Part shown: one piece after another, positions 1 through 9,519 of the stretch
How the letters are laid out: each line of letters opens with the position of its first letter
Position numbering within the stretch: the stretch's first letter is position 1
Origin: Novosphingobium beihaiense
GTDB taxonomy: Bacteria > Pseudomonadota > Alphaproteobacteria > Sphingomonadales > Sphingomonadaceae
Direction of reading: 5' to 3'
Assembly: GCF_022832375.1 (NCBI RefSeq)
Contig: NZ_JALHLG010000003.1
Location: 124,001-188,000, forward strand
DNA: 64,000 bases
The notes under the pieces: model-generated
What the model saw: only the letters and a program-made list of their open reading frames with translations
Databases searched by the model: none
Told to the model about the DNA's origin: nothing
Position numbers and translations under genes: made by a program

Positions 1-1
1 G

Positions 2-1024
2 ACGCTTTATCGCGCAGGCAAGCAATCGGCGATCATCTCCGCCCTGATCAAGGCGGCGGAAGCGGGCAAATCGGTGACGGCCGTGGTCGAACTGAAAGCC
101 CGTTTCGACGAGGAGCAGAACCTGCTCTGGGCCAGCCAGCTCGAACGGGCAGGCGTGCAGGTGATCTACGGCTTCGTGGACTGGAAGACCCACGCCAAAG
201 TTTCGATGGTGGTCCGCCGCGAGGGAGACAGCCACCGCACCTACTGCCACTTCGGCACCGGCAACTATCACCCGGTCACGGCGCGCATCTATACCGACTT
301 GTCCTATTTCACCGCCGATCCCGCGGCCGGGCGCGATGCGGTGCGGCTGTTCAACTTCATCACCGGCTATGTCGAACCCAAGCGCACCGAAGTGCTGGCG
401 GTTTCTCCCATGGGCCTGCGCGCCAAGCTGGACGAGTGCATCGACGCCGAAATCGCCAATGCCCAGGCAGGCAAACCGGCGGCGATCTGGGCCAAGATGA
501 ACTCGCTGACCGATCCGCAACTGATCGACAAACTCTATGAAGCCAGCCAGGCGGGGGTGGACATCATCCTTGTCGTGCGCGGCATCTGCTGCCTGCGCCC
601 GGGCATCACGGGCCTGTCGGAGAACATCTCGGTCAAATCGGTGATCGGCCGCTTTCTGGAGCATTGCCGCATCTGGGTTTTCGCCAATGGCGCGCACCTG
701 CCCAACCGGCGTGCTCGGGTATTCCTCACCTCGGCTGACGGGATGAGCCGCAATCTTGACCGGCGCGTCGAAGTCATGGTGCCGATGCGCAACAAGACCG
801 TGCACGATCAGGTGCTCGATCAGGTCATGATGGCGAATCTGCTTGATACCGAACAGAGCTGGATTCTGGGGCCAGACGGCACTTATGAACGCGTGGGCGA
901 CGTGGAAAACCCGTTCAACCTGCACCGCTATTTCATGACCAATCCGTCACTTTCCGGGCGCGGGGCTGCAATTGCCAGTGGACGAAAGGTGCCAAAGCTC
1001 TCGCTAAGGCGCGGCAATATCTGA
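2..1024 (+). CDS. ppk1: Polyphosphate kinase 1, C-terminal part (5' end outside window)
   Basis: Makes and breaks inorganic polyphosphate from the gamma-phosphate of ATP. The frame is already open at base 2, so the N-terminal half lies upstream of the window. The visible part matches the PPK1 C-terminal phospholipase-D-like domains. [12 protein letters not shown] is followed by the KTHAKV stretch, which holds the histidine that is autophosphorylated in this family, and by HFGTGNYH. The second conserved histidine lies in [13 protein letters not shown]. It ends in TGA at 1022. The exopolyphosphatase gene follows in the same direction after about 55 bases, the usual pairing of synthesis and breakdown genes. 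Family assignment is secure. Confidence 0.95.
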   Translation, partial: TLYRAGKQSAIISALIKAAEAGKSVTAVVELKARFDEEQNLLWASQLERAGVQVIYGFVDWKTHAKVSMVVRREGDSHRTYCHFGTGNYHPVTARIYTDLSYFTADPAAGRDAVRLFNFITGYVEPKRTEVLAVSPMGLRAKLDECIDAEIANAQAGKPAAIWAKMNSLTDPQLIDKLYEASQAGVDIILVVRGICCLRPGITGLSENISVKSVIGRFLEHCRIWVFANGAHLPNRRARVFLTSADGMSRNLDRRVEVMVPMRNKTVHDQVLDQVMMANLLDTEQSWILGPDGTYERVGDVENPFNLHRYFMTNPSLSGRGAAIASGRKVPKLSLRRGNI

Positions 1025-1078
1025 CATAGGGGCCTCAGGCCGCCCGGACGACCCGGGCCTTACGAATCGCCTGGATTG

Positions 1079-2572
1079 ATGATCGGGATCAGCCACTCGA
1101 CCGAAAAACGCGCCATTATCGACATCGGGTCGAACACGGTGCGCCTCGTGGTCTACAACGGGCCGCCCCGCGCGCCGGTCGTGGTCCTCAATGAGAAAGT
1201 CAACGCGCGCCTCGGCCGCGATCTCAGCAAGACCGGCACCATTTCCGACAAGGCGATGCGCACCGCGCTCTCGGCGCTGGAACGGTTCGCCGGGGTGCTG
1301 CGGCTGCTCAAGGTCGGCAATGTCGAGTGCGTTGCCACCGCCGCCGCGCGCGATGCCAGCAACGGTCCCGAATTTCTCGAAGCCGTGCGCAGCTTCGGCC
1401 TGTCCCCCCGCCTGCTTTCGGGCGAGGAGGAAGCCCGCGCCAGTGCCGCTGGCGTAATTTCCGCCTTCCCGCACGCGCGCGGCGTGGCGGCAGATCTGGG
1501 CGGCGGCAGTCTGGAACTGGTGGAAATCGGCGGAGCCGAAGGCGGGGAAGTAATCGGTGGCGGCATCACCCTGCCCTTCGGCACGCTGCGCCTTCCCGAC
1601 ATACGCGCGGCCGGACCGGAAGCTCTCGCCAATGCCATGCGCGCGGGGCTGACGGAAAAGACCTGGGACAAAGGGCGCGGGCTGCCGCTCTACATCGTCG
1701 GCGGATCGTGGCGCGCGCTGGCACTGCAGGCGATGCGTGTGCTCGAATGGCCGGTGGACGATCCGCACGGCTTCGAACTGCCCGCTGAAGACGCCCTGCG
1801 CCTTGCGCGCCAGTTCGCGAAAGGCAAACCCGGCGATCCGGACCCGCGCATTTCCAATGCGCGCCTGACCACTTTGCCCGACGCCGCCGCTTTGCTGGTG
1901 CAGCTGATCACCTGCCTTGCCCCCTCGCATCTGGTGTTCTCTTCCTGGGGCCTGCGCGAAGGCCTGCTGCACATGCAGCTTCCCGCCCGCATCCGGCAGG
2001 AAAGCCCGATGCTCGCCAGCGTTGCCGGTTTTGCACTGGGCGCGCGGATTTCCTTCGACGATGCCGTGCGTGTGGCCGACTGGACCGCACCGGTCTGCCG
2101 CGACGAGCCGCAGGACGGCGAAGTGCGGCACGCGGCAACGCTGCTGGCGCTGGCCACGATGCGCACCGAACCCAACTTGCGCACCGAAGAAGCGCTGACC
2201 TGGGCGCTGCGCAAACGCTGGATCGGGCTCGACATGCACGGCCGCGCAATGATGGCGATGACGGTCTTCGCCAATACGGGGCTGACCGAAATCCCGTCCG
2301 AATTCCTGCGTCTGGCCGACCGGGCGGATCTCGATCGCGCCATCGGCTGGGGCCTGGCCGTGCGCCTGTGCCGCCGCCTTACCGCGTGCGCCGAAGCCGG
2401 GCTTGCCGCCGCTTCGCTGGCGATCCGGGACGGCAAGCTGGTACTCACGCTCGATGCGCTCGCCCGGCCGCTGTTCAGTTCCAGCAACAACAAGGACCTC
2501 AAGGCCCTGGCCGAATGGCTCAAGCTGGAAGCGGTGGTCGAAACGGACGAAGGCGCACTGGCAGCAAGCTGA
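1079..2572 (+). CDS. ppx: Exopolyphosphatase, Ppx/GppA family
   Basis: Hydrolyses terminal phosphates from polyphosphate (ppGpp phosphohydrolase activity is the alternative within the family). The 497-residue protein opens with AIIDIGSNTVRLVVY, the first phosphate-binding motif of the actin-like ASKHA fold. GEEEARASAAGV and ADLGGGSLELVEI (around residue 140-150) are the second motif. The C-terminal third is a helical Ppx extension. A TTG codon lies directly before the ATG chosen here; no strong ribosome site separates them. Downstream of ppk1 and convergent with the virB cluster, with only 24 bases between stop codons. Confidence 0.92.
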   Translation: MIGISHSTEKRAIIDIGSNTVRLVVYNGPPRAPVVVLNEKVNARLGRDLSKTGTISDKAMRTALSALERFAGVLRLLKVGNVECVATAAARDASNGPEFLEAVRSFGLSPRLLSGEEEARASAAGVISAFPHARGVAADLGGGSLELVEIGGAEGGEVIGGGITLPFGTLRLPDIRAAGPEALANAMRAGLTEKTWDKGRGLPLYIVGGSWRALALQAMRVLEWPVDDPHGFELPAEDALRLARQFAKGKPGDPDPRISNARLTTLPDAAALLVQLITCLAPSHLVFSSWGLREGLLHMQLPARIRQESPMLASVAGFALGARISFDDAVRVADWTAPVCRDEPQDGEVRHAATLLALATMRTEPNLRTEEALTWALRKRWIGLDMHGRAMMAMTVFANTGLTEIPSEFLRLADRADLDRAIGWGLAVRLCRRLTACAEAGLAAASLAIRDGKLVLTLDALARPLFSSSNNKDLKALAEWLKLEAVVETDEGALAAS

Positions 2573-2596
2573 CGCTCCCCGTCTCAGCTCATCCCG

Positions 2597-3643
2597 TCAT
2601 CCTACCAGCGTCTTGCTCTCCGCGATCTGGCTGATCCCGCGCTTGCCGTCCTGACGGTCAAGCTGGACGACGATGTCGATCACCGAAGCGGCATATTCCA
2701 GCGTTTCGGCGCGGGTGAGGCCAATCCCGGTCTGCATCGACATCAGCGCGATCTGCTCCAGCGCGCCGCGCGGCGTGTTCGCGTGAACGGTCGAGAACGA
2801 GCCGGGATGACCGGTGTTGATCGCGCGCAAGAAGCTCACCGTCTCGGTGCCGCGCAGCTCGCCCAGAACGATACGGTCGGGCCGCAGGCGCAACGCGGCT
2901 TGCAGCAGGTCGTTGGCGGAAACCTTCGCCTCGCCCAGTTCGCCCTTCACCGCGATCAGGCCGACGCCATTGGCGCCCGGCAAGTGCAGTTCGGCGGTAT
3001 CCTCCACCAGCACCACGCGTTCGTGGCCCGGAATTTCGGACAGCATGGCATTGAGGAACGTTGTCTTGCCGGTCGAGGTACCGCCCGAAATCAGGATCGT
3101 GCGGCGGCGGCGGATGGCATCGCGCAGGAACGCGATGGGCTCGGCCATGGCATCGGGCGCCGGTTCCTCACGCGGCGGCGTAATCGGGCCCCGGTCATAG
3201 GCATCGAGCGGCAGTTCGAGCAGGCGGTGGCGGCGGATCGCCATGGCCCAGTTGGCGCGCGTGGCAGGCGGACCGACAAGCTGGATACGCGCCCCGCTCT
3301 TGCCGCCATAGGCAGGCAGCGTGGCGGACAGCAGCGGATGTTCGCGGTTGATGCCCTGATGGCTGATGCGCGCCACCTGCTCGGCCAGCCGCTGCAACAG
3401 GCGGTTGTCCATCTCCGGCAGCAGAACATGCTGCATCCCGGGATGCGCGGCATCCTCGATCCAGACTTCGCCCGGCCGGTTGACGAGGATTTCCGTCACC
3501 GTCTCCCGGTCGAGCCAGGGGCGCAGCGGCGCCAGATAGGCATCGAGGTAGACGCTGCGCGGTGCCTGCGGCTCGGGGTTTGTGTCAGCCAAGGCCGCGC
3601 TCCCCGTACCGCGCTCGGGCTGCAAGGTAAGAACCTCCGCCAT
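2597..3643 (-). CDS. virB11: VirB11-type secretion ATPase
   Basis: Hexameric inner-face ATPase that powers assembly and substrate transfer in type IV secretion systems. The 348-residue protein has an N-terminal domain (DAYLAPLRPWLDRETVTEILVNRPGEVWI), a Walker A motif GGTSTGKTTFLN near residue 185, an Asp box region (VLVEDTAELHL) and a conserved block ELRGTETVSFLRAINTGHPG followed by STVHAN. No membrane segment is evident. It is the last gene of the minus-strand virB2-3-4-6-9-10-11 set; six bases separate it from virB10. Length and motifs are standard for VirB11. Confidence 0.93.
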   Translation of the reverse strand: MAEVLTLQPERGTGSAALADTNPEPQAPRSVYLDAYLAPLRPWLDRETVTEILVNRPGEVWIEDAAHPGMQHVLLPEMDNRLLQRLAEQVARISHQGINREHPLLSATLPAYGGKSGARIQLVGPPATRANWAMAIRRHRLLELPLDAYDRGPITPPREEPAPDAMAEPIAFLRDAIRRRRTILISGGTSTGKTTFLNAMLSEIPGHERVVLVEDTAELHLPGANGVGLIAVKGELGEAKVSANDLLQAALRLRPDRIVLGELRGTETVSFLRAINTGHPGSFSTVHANTPRGALEQIALMSMQTGIGLTRAETLEYAASVIDIVVQLDRQDGKRGISQIAESKTLVG

Positions 3644-3649
3644 GACAGG

Positions 3650-4735
3650 TCACTGGACCTCGCTGAAATCGAGATCCTTGGCCGTGAACACGCGGATCGG
3701 CTGGCCCTGACGCACGCGGATCGTTGGCCCCACGGAGGAGTTGTTCTGCACTGCCGCTGCCGCCGCCGACTGGCCGCCGCCGATCACGACATTCGCGCCG
3801 CTGGACGCCAGCGTGGAAAGGCCGCCCACCACCGAAAGCAGCATGGCTGAACCGAAACGTTCGAAGAAATGGCTGTTGACCTTGCCCGGCAGGCCGGTTT
3901 CGCCGCCAAAGGCAATTGCTGGCGAACCCAGGTTCACCGAAACCCCGTCCGGACGGATCAGGCGGGTCCAGATCACGTAAGCGCGCTTCTGCCCCGATGT
4001 CAGACCGCTCTTGTATTGGCCGATCAGCCGCGAGGAGCGCGGAACCAGCACGTTGCGCCCATCAAAGCTGCGCACGTCGGTGGAAACGATCGCGCGCACA
4101 TAGCCGGGCACGTCGGTATCGATCGCGGTTTCCAGAACCGCCGGGATCAGCGTGCCCTGCGTCACCGTGGTCGCGGGATCGAACGAGCTGGCCGCCGTCG
4201 CGGTCGTGCCGGTGCCGGAAAGGCGCGCGGCGAAATCCTCGTTGGCATTGCCGCCGCTCTTGGCTTCGGCCGCAGAGCCAGCCACGGCGGGAGCCGCACT
4301 GACACCTTTGTCGAAAACGACAGTCGGGCTAGCATAGGGATTCGCGGACGGAGCAGGCTTGGCGGCCGGCGGTGCGGCCAAAACCGGTGCCGGAGCCGGG
4401 GCAGGCAGCGGTGCCGGCACAGCAGGCTTCCGCTCGGGAACCGCCTCGGCAACAGCCGGGGCTTCGGGCTGCGGTGCGGGCGCCTTGTCCGCCCCCGGAT
4501 TGGAACCGGCCGAACTGTTGCGGACTGAATCCATCGACCACAAGGTCAGGCCGCCCAGAGCCGCGATGATCAGAACACCGGCAGCCAGGCCCAGCCCGTC
4601 CCCACGCTTGCGCTGCGTGACTTGCGGCAGGACATTGCGCGTGGCCAGATCGATGACCTGTGCCCCTTCGCCATCGCGCGGATCGGTCGCGGCATCGGGC
4701 GTCAGGCGTTCGCGCACGGATGAATTGGGCGCCAT
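3650..4735 (-). CDS. virB10: VirB10 / TrbI-type T4SS channel protein
   Basis: Spans from the inner membrane to the outer-membrane core of the type IV secretion channel. The 361-residue protein has a short cytoplasmic N-terminus, one hydrophobic segment around residues 48-66 (LGLAAGVLIIAALGGLTLW), a long Pro/Ala-rich periplasmic linker and a C-terminal TrbI domain. That domain starts near TQGTLIPAVLETAIDTDVPG and contains VPRSSRLIGQY and SHFFERFGSAMLLSV, which in the family forms the antenna helices of the outer-membrane pore. It sits between virB9 and virB11, each a few bases away. Confidence 0.93.
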   Translation of the reverse strand: MAPNSSVRERLTPDAATDPRDGEGAQVIDLATRNVLPQVTQRKRGDGLGLAAGVLIIAALGGLTLWSMDSVRNSSAGSNPGADKAPAPQPEAPAVAEAVPERKPAVPAPLPAPAPAPVLAAPPAAKPAPSANPYASPTVVFDKGVSAAPAVAGSAAEAKSGGNANEDFAARLSGTGTTATAASSFDPATTVTQGTLIPAVLETAIDTDVPGYVRAIVSTDVRSFDGRNVLVPRSSRLIGQYKSGLTSGQKRAYVIWTRLIRPDGVSVNLGSPAIAFGGETGLPGKVNSHFFERFGSAMLLSVVGGLSTLASSGANVVIGGGQSAAAAAVQNNSSVGPTIRVRQGQPIRVFTAKDLDFSEVQ

Positions 4736-4738
4736 CTC

Positions 4739-5548
4739 TTACTTCCCCTGTGCAATCGCGGATTGGGACGTGTTCGCAGCCATCGCTGCCCCCGAAGCGG
4801 CCGAAACCGGATGGGTGTTTTCCAGCACCGCGCTAGCCTTGCCCGAACGCAGGATGATCTTGCTGGGCACATCGGGCAGCACGATCGTGGATTCATGCAC
4901 CGAATAGTTGACCGGCCCTTCCTCGCCCTTCTCGTTCTCGATCAGGATGGCGGGAACTGCCGATTTCTCGGGCCAGACGAGGTATGTGGAATTGCCATCG
5001 TCATAGATGCGCGCGGGCAGCAGCTTGTCCGAACCCGAGCGCTTCCAAGCGAAATTCAGCTTCGCCGGATCGGCGGGCACGGCCATCGGATCGCCCGACG
5101 CCAGCGCTTCTTCCATGGGATTGAGCGCAGCCACGGCCGCGCCCGGAACAGGTGCCGTCTTCGGCTCGTCCTTGTAAGTGAAGCGCAGCATATAAAGCGG
5201 CTTGGACTTGGGCGAGGCCACGAGATCGAAGAAATAGGTATGGCGGTTGGTCACGACCGTCATATTGGTGCGCGCCGCCGTTTCGAGCGGCTTCACGAAC
5301 AGCAGATCCGCCCGCTTGTTCGGCGTGATCTGCCACGCCTGGGAATCGCCCACCGCCACATTCTCGATCGATTCGCCGTCGCCAAAGGCAATCGCGGCCT
5401 GGATACCCGCCTTGCCATCGATCCGCACCACTTCATTGTCGCTATAGGCGTGATCGACCAGGCGTGGATCCTCAGCCTGCGCCGGAACGGCCAGGGCGAG
5501 CAGAACAGGCGCGAGCAGCGCGGCGCGCGATACCATGGCGCGGGTCAT
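4739..5548 (-). CDS. virB9: VirB9 / TrbG-type T4SS outer-membrane-complex protein
   Basis: Periplasmic component that forms the outer-membrane core with VirB10. The 269-residue protein has a signal peptide (MTRAMVSRAALLAPVLLALAVPAQA, about 25 residues). A VirB9 N-terminal domain follows (ITPNKRADLLFVKPLE, NMTVVTNRHTYFFDL), then the C-terminal domain that binds VirB7/VirB10 in other systems (DDGNSTYLVWPEK, PVNYSVHEST). The reading frame stays open far upstream, but the signal peptide and the four-base ATGA overlap with the virB6 stop fix the start at 5548. No VirB7 lipoprotein gene is seen beside it. Confidence 0.9.
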   Translation of the reverse strand: MTRAMVSRAALLAPVLLALAVPAQAEDPRLVDHAYSDNEVVRIDGKAGIQAAIAFGDGESIENVAVGDSQAWQITPNKRADLLFVKPLETAARTNMTVVTNRHTYFFDLVASPKSKPLYMLRFTYKDEPKTAPVPGAAVAALNPMEEALASGDPMAVPADPAKLNFAWKRSGSDKLLPARIYDDGNSTYLVWPEKSAVPAILIENEKGEEGPVNYSVHESTIVLPDVPSKIILRSGKASAVLENTHPVSAASGAAMAANTSQSAIAQGK

Positions 5549-6777
5549 TGCATTTTCTCCTTTGCCAGCGTCCGGCCGGCATCGTTCGAGGCGCCGCGAA
5601 ACCGGCTGCCGATCCCGCGCGTGCGGGACGTATTGCTGCTGGCGTACATGGGCTCGATGCCGCCGCCCGTCACTTGCGTCACCACTGTACGGCGGTCGCT
5701 GCTGCGCGTTTCCGTGCCTGCGGATGGCTGCGAAACGTCGGCCATGGCGGTGGCACCAGCGCTGGCGATCCCCGAAGCGCGCCCCTGCACAGCGGCCGGA
5801 GCCGGTGCCGGCGTAAACGCGGGAACCGCCGTTCCCGCCGCCGCGTAACCGCTGCCCGCGCCTTGCGCCCGGCCATCTCCGGCAAGCCCGAAGACGCGCC
5901 AGCCCGCCGCCATTGTCGACGCGACCTTGACCACCATGATCATCAGCGCGACGTGAACGGCAGCAACCAGGAAAAAGGCCATGGCGGCCCGCGCATCCAC
6001 TTCCCCCAGCGCGGCGCTCTGCACCATGCCGGAAATGATCGGCACCAGCAGTTCCAGCGTGACCCCGCCGCCCAGCACCACGAACAGCGGCGTCACGGCC
6101 GTCAGCGCTACCCCGCGCAGCCAGCCCGCCGTGAGGCCGCGCGTGCCGTCGAACAGCCCGAAAATGATGAAGACCGGCCCGATGGCGAGCAGAACGGCCA
6201 GCGCGATCCGCGCCGTCAGCAGCACGCCCACGGTGCCCAGCAGCAGCAGCAGCGCGCCCATCCACATGATCGTATCCGGCGTCAGCAGCCCGGCCGCGCT
6301 CGTTGCCGCCTTGGCGGCCTCGCCGTTGCCCGCGCCCTGTGCGCTGCTGTTCGAGGCGATATCCGAGATCGCGCCGAAGACGATATCGATGCGGTCGCCG
6401 AAGATCGTGGTGGCAGAGCCCTTCACACCCATCAGCTGCGCCGCGATCCAGTCCGGCCCGCCCAGCGCGAGATTCCAGACGAACGTCTGGTATGCGGTCA
6501 GACTGGTCACGAGCACCAGGACGACGCCCAGACGCAACATGCGCGGCGTCAGCGCGGAAATGCCCAGGGTCGTGCGGCCGGTCAGCAGCGAATAGGCGAA
6601 GAACACGATGTAGAGCGTCAGCACGGCGGTGAGCACAGGCGCCATCGCCCCGCCCGCACCGAACAGGCGGCCAAAGGCGCTCCCGGCCATTTCGTTGGCC
6701 ACACAGTCGACCGCCCGCAGCGCCGGGGCGACCCCGGCGGAAGCGACTTCGGTCAGCTTGTCGCAAGTGCCCGCCAT
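5545..6777 (-). CDS. virB6: VirB6 / TrbL-type T4SS polytopic membrane protein
   Basis: Inner-membrane channel component of the secretion system. The 410-residue protein starts with a short Cys-containing N-terminus. Several strongly hydrophobic spans follow: VLTAVLTLYIVFFAYSLLTG, LRLGVVLVLVTSLTAYQTFV, IMWMGALLLLLGTVGVLL, IALAVLLAIGPVFIIFGLF and a late pair near AAMAFFLVAAVHVALMIMVV. After about residue 300 the protein becomes a soluble Ala/Gly/Pro-rich tail with RSSDRRTVVTQ. It lies five bases after virB4 and overlaps virB9 by four bases, so there is no room for a virB8 gene at the usual virB6-virB9 position. Confidence 0.87.
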   Translation of the reverse strand: MAGTCDKLTEVASAGVAPALRAVDCVANEMAGSAFGRLFGAGGAMAPVLTAVLTLYIVFFAYSLLTGRTTLGISALTPRMLRLGVVLVLVTSLTAYQTFVWNLALGGPDWIAAQLMGVKGSATTIFGDRIDIVFGAISDIASNSSAQGAGNGEAAKAATSAAGLLTPDTIMWMGALLLLLGTVGVLLTARIALAVLLAIGPVFIIFGLFDGTRGLTAGWLRGVALTAVTPLFVVLGGGVTLELLVPIISGMVQSAALGEVDARAAMAFFLVAAVHVALMIMVVKVASTMAAGWRVFGLAGDGRAQGAGSGYAAAGTAVPAFTPAPAPAAVQGRASGIASAGATAMADVSQPSAGTETRSSDRRTVVTQVTGGGIEPMYASSNTSRTRGIGSRFRGASNDAGRTLAKEKMQ

Positions 6778-6782
6778 ACCGC

Positions 6783-9203
6783 TTACTCGGCCGCCTCAAT
6801 CCAGAGCTGGCCGTCTTCGGCATCGCCCGGCCACTGCATGCCGGTGAGCACCGGATACCAGACCGCCGGATCGTCCCCGTAACTCTCGCGAAGCTGATCG
6901 AGCTTGCGCACCGTGCTTTCGCGGCCGGAGAGAACCGTGAGCACTTCGGGCATGCCCGAAAGATCGAGCCGGACCACCACCGAGGCATCCGACTGGCGAA
7001 TCAGGAAGCAGCGCGATTGCGCGGGCAGCGTACGGATCACATCCAGCTCGTGCTGCGTCAGGCCGAAGCCTTCGCAGTAATCCTCATACCGCGCGCGGGC
7101 ATTGGGCATGAACACCATCGTCGCGGTCTGTTCGACCAGCGCGGTTGCGATCTTGCTGTCCAGCGCATCGCGGGCCGACTGGGTGGCGAAACCCACCAGC
7201 GCATTGCGCTTACGCAGCGTCTTCAGCCAGTCGCGGATGCGCGCGGCGAAGACCTCGTCGTCGAGCGCTTTCCAGCCCTCGTCGATCAGGATCATCGTCG
7301 GCTCGCCGTCCAGCCGTTCCTCGATGCGGTGGAACAGGTACATCATGACCGGCGTGCGCAAGCGCGGGCTTTCGAGCAGCGCGGTCATGTCGAAACCGAG
7401 CACGCGGGCGGAAAGGTCGAGCTGATCGTGCTGGTTGTCGAACAGCCAGCCGTACTCCCCGCCTTCGATCCAGGCATCGAGCCGCGAGGCGAGATCGCCC
7501 GGCTCGGGACGGCGCGCGCCCGCCAGCAGTTCACGGAAGTGCGAAAGGCGGCGCAGCGAGGGATCGTTGTGATAGGCCGCGTCCACCGCATTGGCGATCG
7601 TCGCCAGTTCCTCCGGCCCTCTCGCTTCGAGCAGCACGCCCAGCCAGTCGCGCAGGAACGCGCGGTTGGTGGCGGAGTCGGGCAGCGAGAGCGGGTTGAA
7701 GCCGGTGGGATAGCCGGCGGCAATGCGGCTGTAGGTGCCGCCGATGCCGCGCAGAAACACTTCGGCGCCCCGGTCCTTGTCGAACAGGATGGTGCGCGGC
7801 GCGAACTTCTGCGCCTGGGCGGCGAGGAAGTTCATGACCACCGTTTTACCGGAACCCGACGGACCGATGACGGTAAAGTTACCGAGATCGCCCTGGTGGA
7901 AGTTGAAGAAGAACGGCGTCGAGCTGGTGGTGGAGAGCAGCGTGACCGCATCCCCCCAGTGATTCCCGCTCGCCTGCCCCATGGCAAAGCCGTGAAGGCT
8001 GCCGAAACAGGCCATATTGGCGCTCGAAATCATCGCCCGGCGGACAATGAAGCTCTCGTTCCCGGGCATCTGCCCCCAGAACGCAGGCTCCAGGTTCACG
8101 TCCTCGCGTACGGCGACGGCCCCGGCATCGGCCAGCGCGGCGGCACACGAAGCGGTCACTTCGTCCAGCGATTCGAGCGAATCGGCCCGCACCAGCACCG
8201 AGAGGTGATGATCGCCAAAGCCCACCGAGCCGGTGCCCAGTGCATCGCGCGCGGAACTCATTTCACGCCGTTCGGCCACGGCTTCCTCGTCCGCCGAGCG
8301 CAGGCGGCGAATGGCGAGATCGATGCGTTCGCGCGCGATCTGGCGGTCGCTGGGCGCGTAACTCTCGGTCAACACCAGTTCGCAAGGCAGGCGCAGCAGC
8401 GCGTCGGTCAGGCCCGGCGCAGTCGAATCGGGATAGTCCTTCAGGCTCACGATCGAACCGACCGTGCCGCGCCCGTTGGCGCCGCGCAGCTCCAGCGCGT
8501 CCATGCCGAAATTGATGCGGCGGTAGCCCAGCATATGGCCGACATCGGCATCCTCGGCAGGACGGCGCACCGGGCGCATCTCGCCGTTGTAAAGCGCGCT
8601 CAGCAGTTCGAGCACTTCCGAACAGGTGCCGGCCTGCCCTTCGTAATCCCCCAGCAGCCTTGCGCCATAGGCCCCGAGCGAGGCGGCCATGGCGCTGCCC
8701 GCAGCGCGCAAGGCCCGCACGTCGGCCGGATCGGCCTCTTGCGGGGCATAGCCCTTGTTCTTCATCATGCGCGAGAGCTTGTCCGCCCAGCCCGCCTTGC
8801 CGCGCGCGGGGCGGCGCACCAGGGTAATGAACTGGTCGTTGACGAAGAGCGCGCCGGAGCCCGTCCGCGCCCGCCAGCGTGCATCGATATGGGCGGCCAG
8901 AGGATCGTCGAAATGGCCCTCCATCTCGATTTCCACGCGGCGGCGGATCACGTGATGATAGAGCACGAACCGCGCATCGAGCGTGGAGCGCAGCAGCACC
9001 TCGCGCGTGGCGACATGGGCGTTAAGCTCGTCGGTATCGGCGGTTTCGAAGGCAAGCCCCGGCACCATCAGCGAGAACATCACCGAACCGTCGCGCAGCA
9101 GCAGGACGTTCTCGTCCACCAGCGCCGCATAGGGCAGCCGGTCGCCCACCAGCACTTCCCGGGCGCCCCAGCCCTTCAGCGGCGATTTCCTGCTCTTGCT
9201 CAT
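6783..9203 (-). CDS. virB4: VirB4 / CagE-type secretion ATPase
   Basis: Large energising ATPase of type IV secretion. The 806-residue protein shows the CagE/TrbE/VirB4 N-terminal domain (GDRLPYAALVDENVLLLRDGSV) and a Walker A motif GPSGSGKTVVMNF near residue 446. A Walker B-like ILIDEGWKAL and the C-terminal block LRKRNALVGFATQS follow. Length is normal for VirB4, with no VirB3 fusion, because virB3 is a separate gene just upstream. The ATG has a purine-rich GGGGGAC site two bases before it. Confidence 0.95.
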   Translation of the reverse strand: MSKSRKSPLKGWGAREVLVGDRLPYAALVDENVLLLRDGSVMFSLMVPGLAFETADTDELNAHVATREVLLRSTLDARFVLYHHVIRRRVEIEMEGHFDDPLAAHIDARWRARTGSGALFVNDQFITLVRRPARGKAGWADKLSRMMKNKGYAPQEADPADVRALRAAGSAMAASLGAYGARLLGDYEGQAGTCSEVLELLSALYNGEMRPVRRPAEDADVGHMLGYRRINFGMDALELRGANGRGTVGSIVSLKDYPDSTAPGLTDALLRLPCELVLTESYAPSDRQIARERIDLAIRRLRSADEEAVAERREMSSARDALGTGSVGFGDHHLSVLVRADSLESLDEVTASCAAALADAGAVAVREDVNLEPAFWGQMPGNESFIVRRAMISSANMACFGSLHGFAMGQASGNHWGDAVTLLSTTSSTPFFFNFHQGDLGNFTVIGPSGSGKTVVMNFLAAQAQKFAPRTILFDKDRGAEVFLRGIGGTYSRIAAGYPTGFNPLSLPDSATNRAFLRDWLGVLLEARGPEELATIANAVDAAYHNDPSLRRLSHFRELLAGARRPEPGDLASRLDAWIEGGEYGWLFDNQHDQLDLSARVLGFDMTALLESPRLRTPVMMYLFHRIEERLDGEPTMILIDEGWKALDDEVFAARIRDWLKTLRKRNALVGFATQSARDALDSKIATALVEQTATMVFMPNARARYEDYCEGFGLTQHELDVIRTLPAQSRCFLIRQSDASVVVRLDLSGMPEVLTVLSGRESTVRKLDQLRESYGDDPAVWYPVLTGMQWPGDAEDGQLWIEAAE

Positions 9204-9227
9204 AAGTCCCCCATCCCCGCTTGCTGC

Positions 9228-9509
9228 TCAGGGTGCGTAGCTGTTGCAGCCCCAGCGCTTCCAATTGGCAACGCGCGGGCACTTACTGACTTTGGCGATC
9301 CACAAGTCAAACACGCGCGGCTCCCGCAAGCAAGCGAGATAGCCCACGCCATGAATCACCGCCGCTGCGGGCAAGGCCCAGAAGCTCTTGGTGATGAGGA
9401 AGATTTCCGTCGTCACCGCGGCATTGATGATGAAATAGCTATAGGTGACACCCGCGAACATCTGCGGCCGCGTCAGCGCGCGATGGACGGGATAGCGGGC
9501 GAGCCCCAT
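9228..9509 (-). CDS. virB3: VirB3-type T4SS inner-membrane protein
   Basis: Small partner of VirB4 in pilus and channel assembly. The 93-residue protein has the VirB3 N-terminal signature VHRALTRPQMFAGV and then two hydrophobic stretches (YSYFIINAAVTTEIFLI and SFWALPAAAVIHGVGYLACL). Its C-terminal tail is DLWIAKVSKCPRVANWKRWG. The position between virB2 and virB4 is the standard order. Preceded by GGGGCGG eight bases or so before the ATG. Confidence 0.9.
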   Translation of the reverse strand: MGLARYPVHRALTRPQMFAGVTYSYFIINAAVTTEIFLITKSFWALPAAAVIHGVGYLACLREPRVFDLWIAKVSKCPRVANWKRWGCNSYAP

Positions 9510-9519
9510 CAGCCGCCCC

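Noticed and set aside
4739-6988. Continuous minus-strand frame that could be read as a 749-residue VirB9 fusion
   Set aside because: The upstream two-thirds is a frame shadow of virB6 and virB4; the real VirB9 starts with a signal peptide at 5548 and an ATGA overlap.
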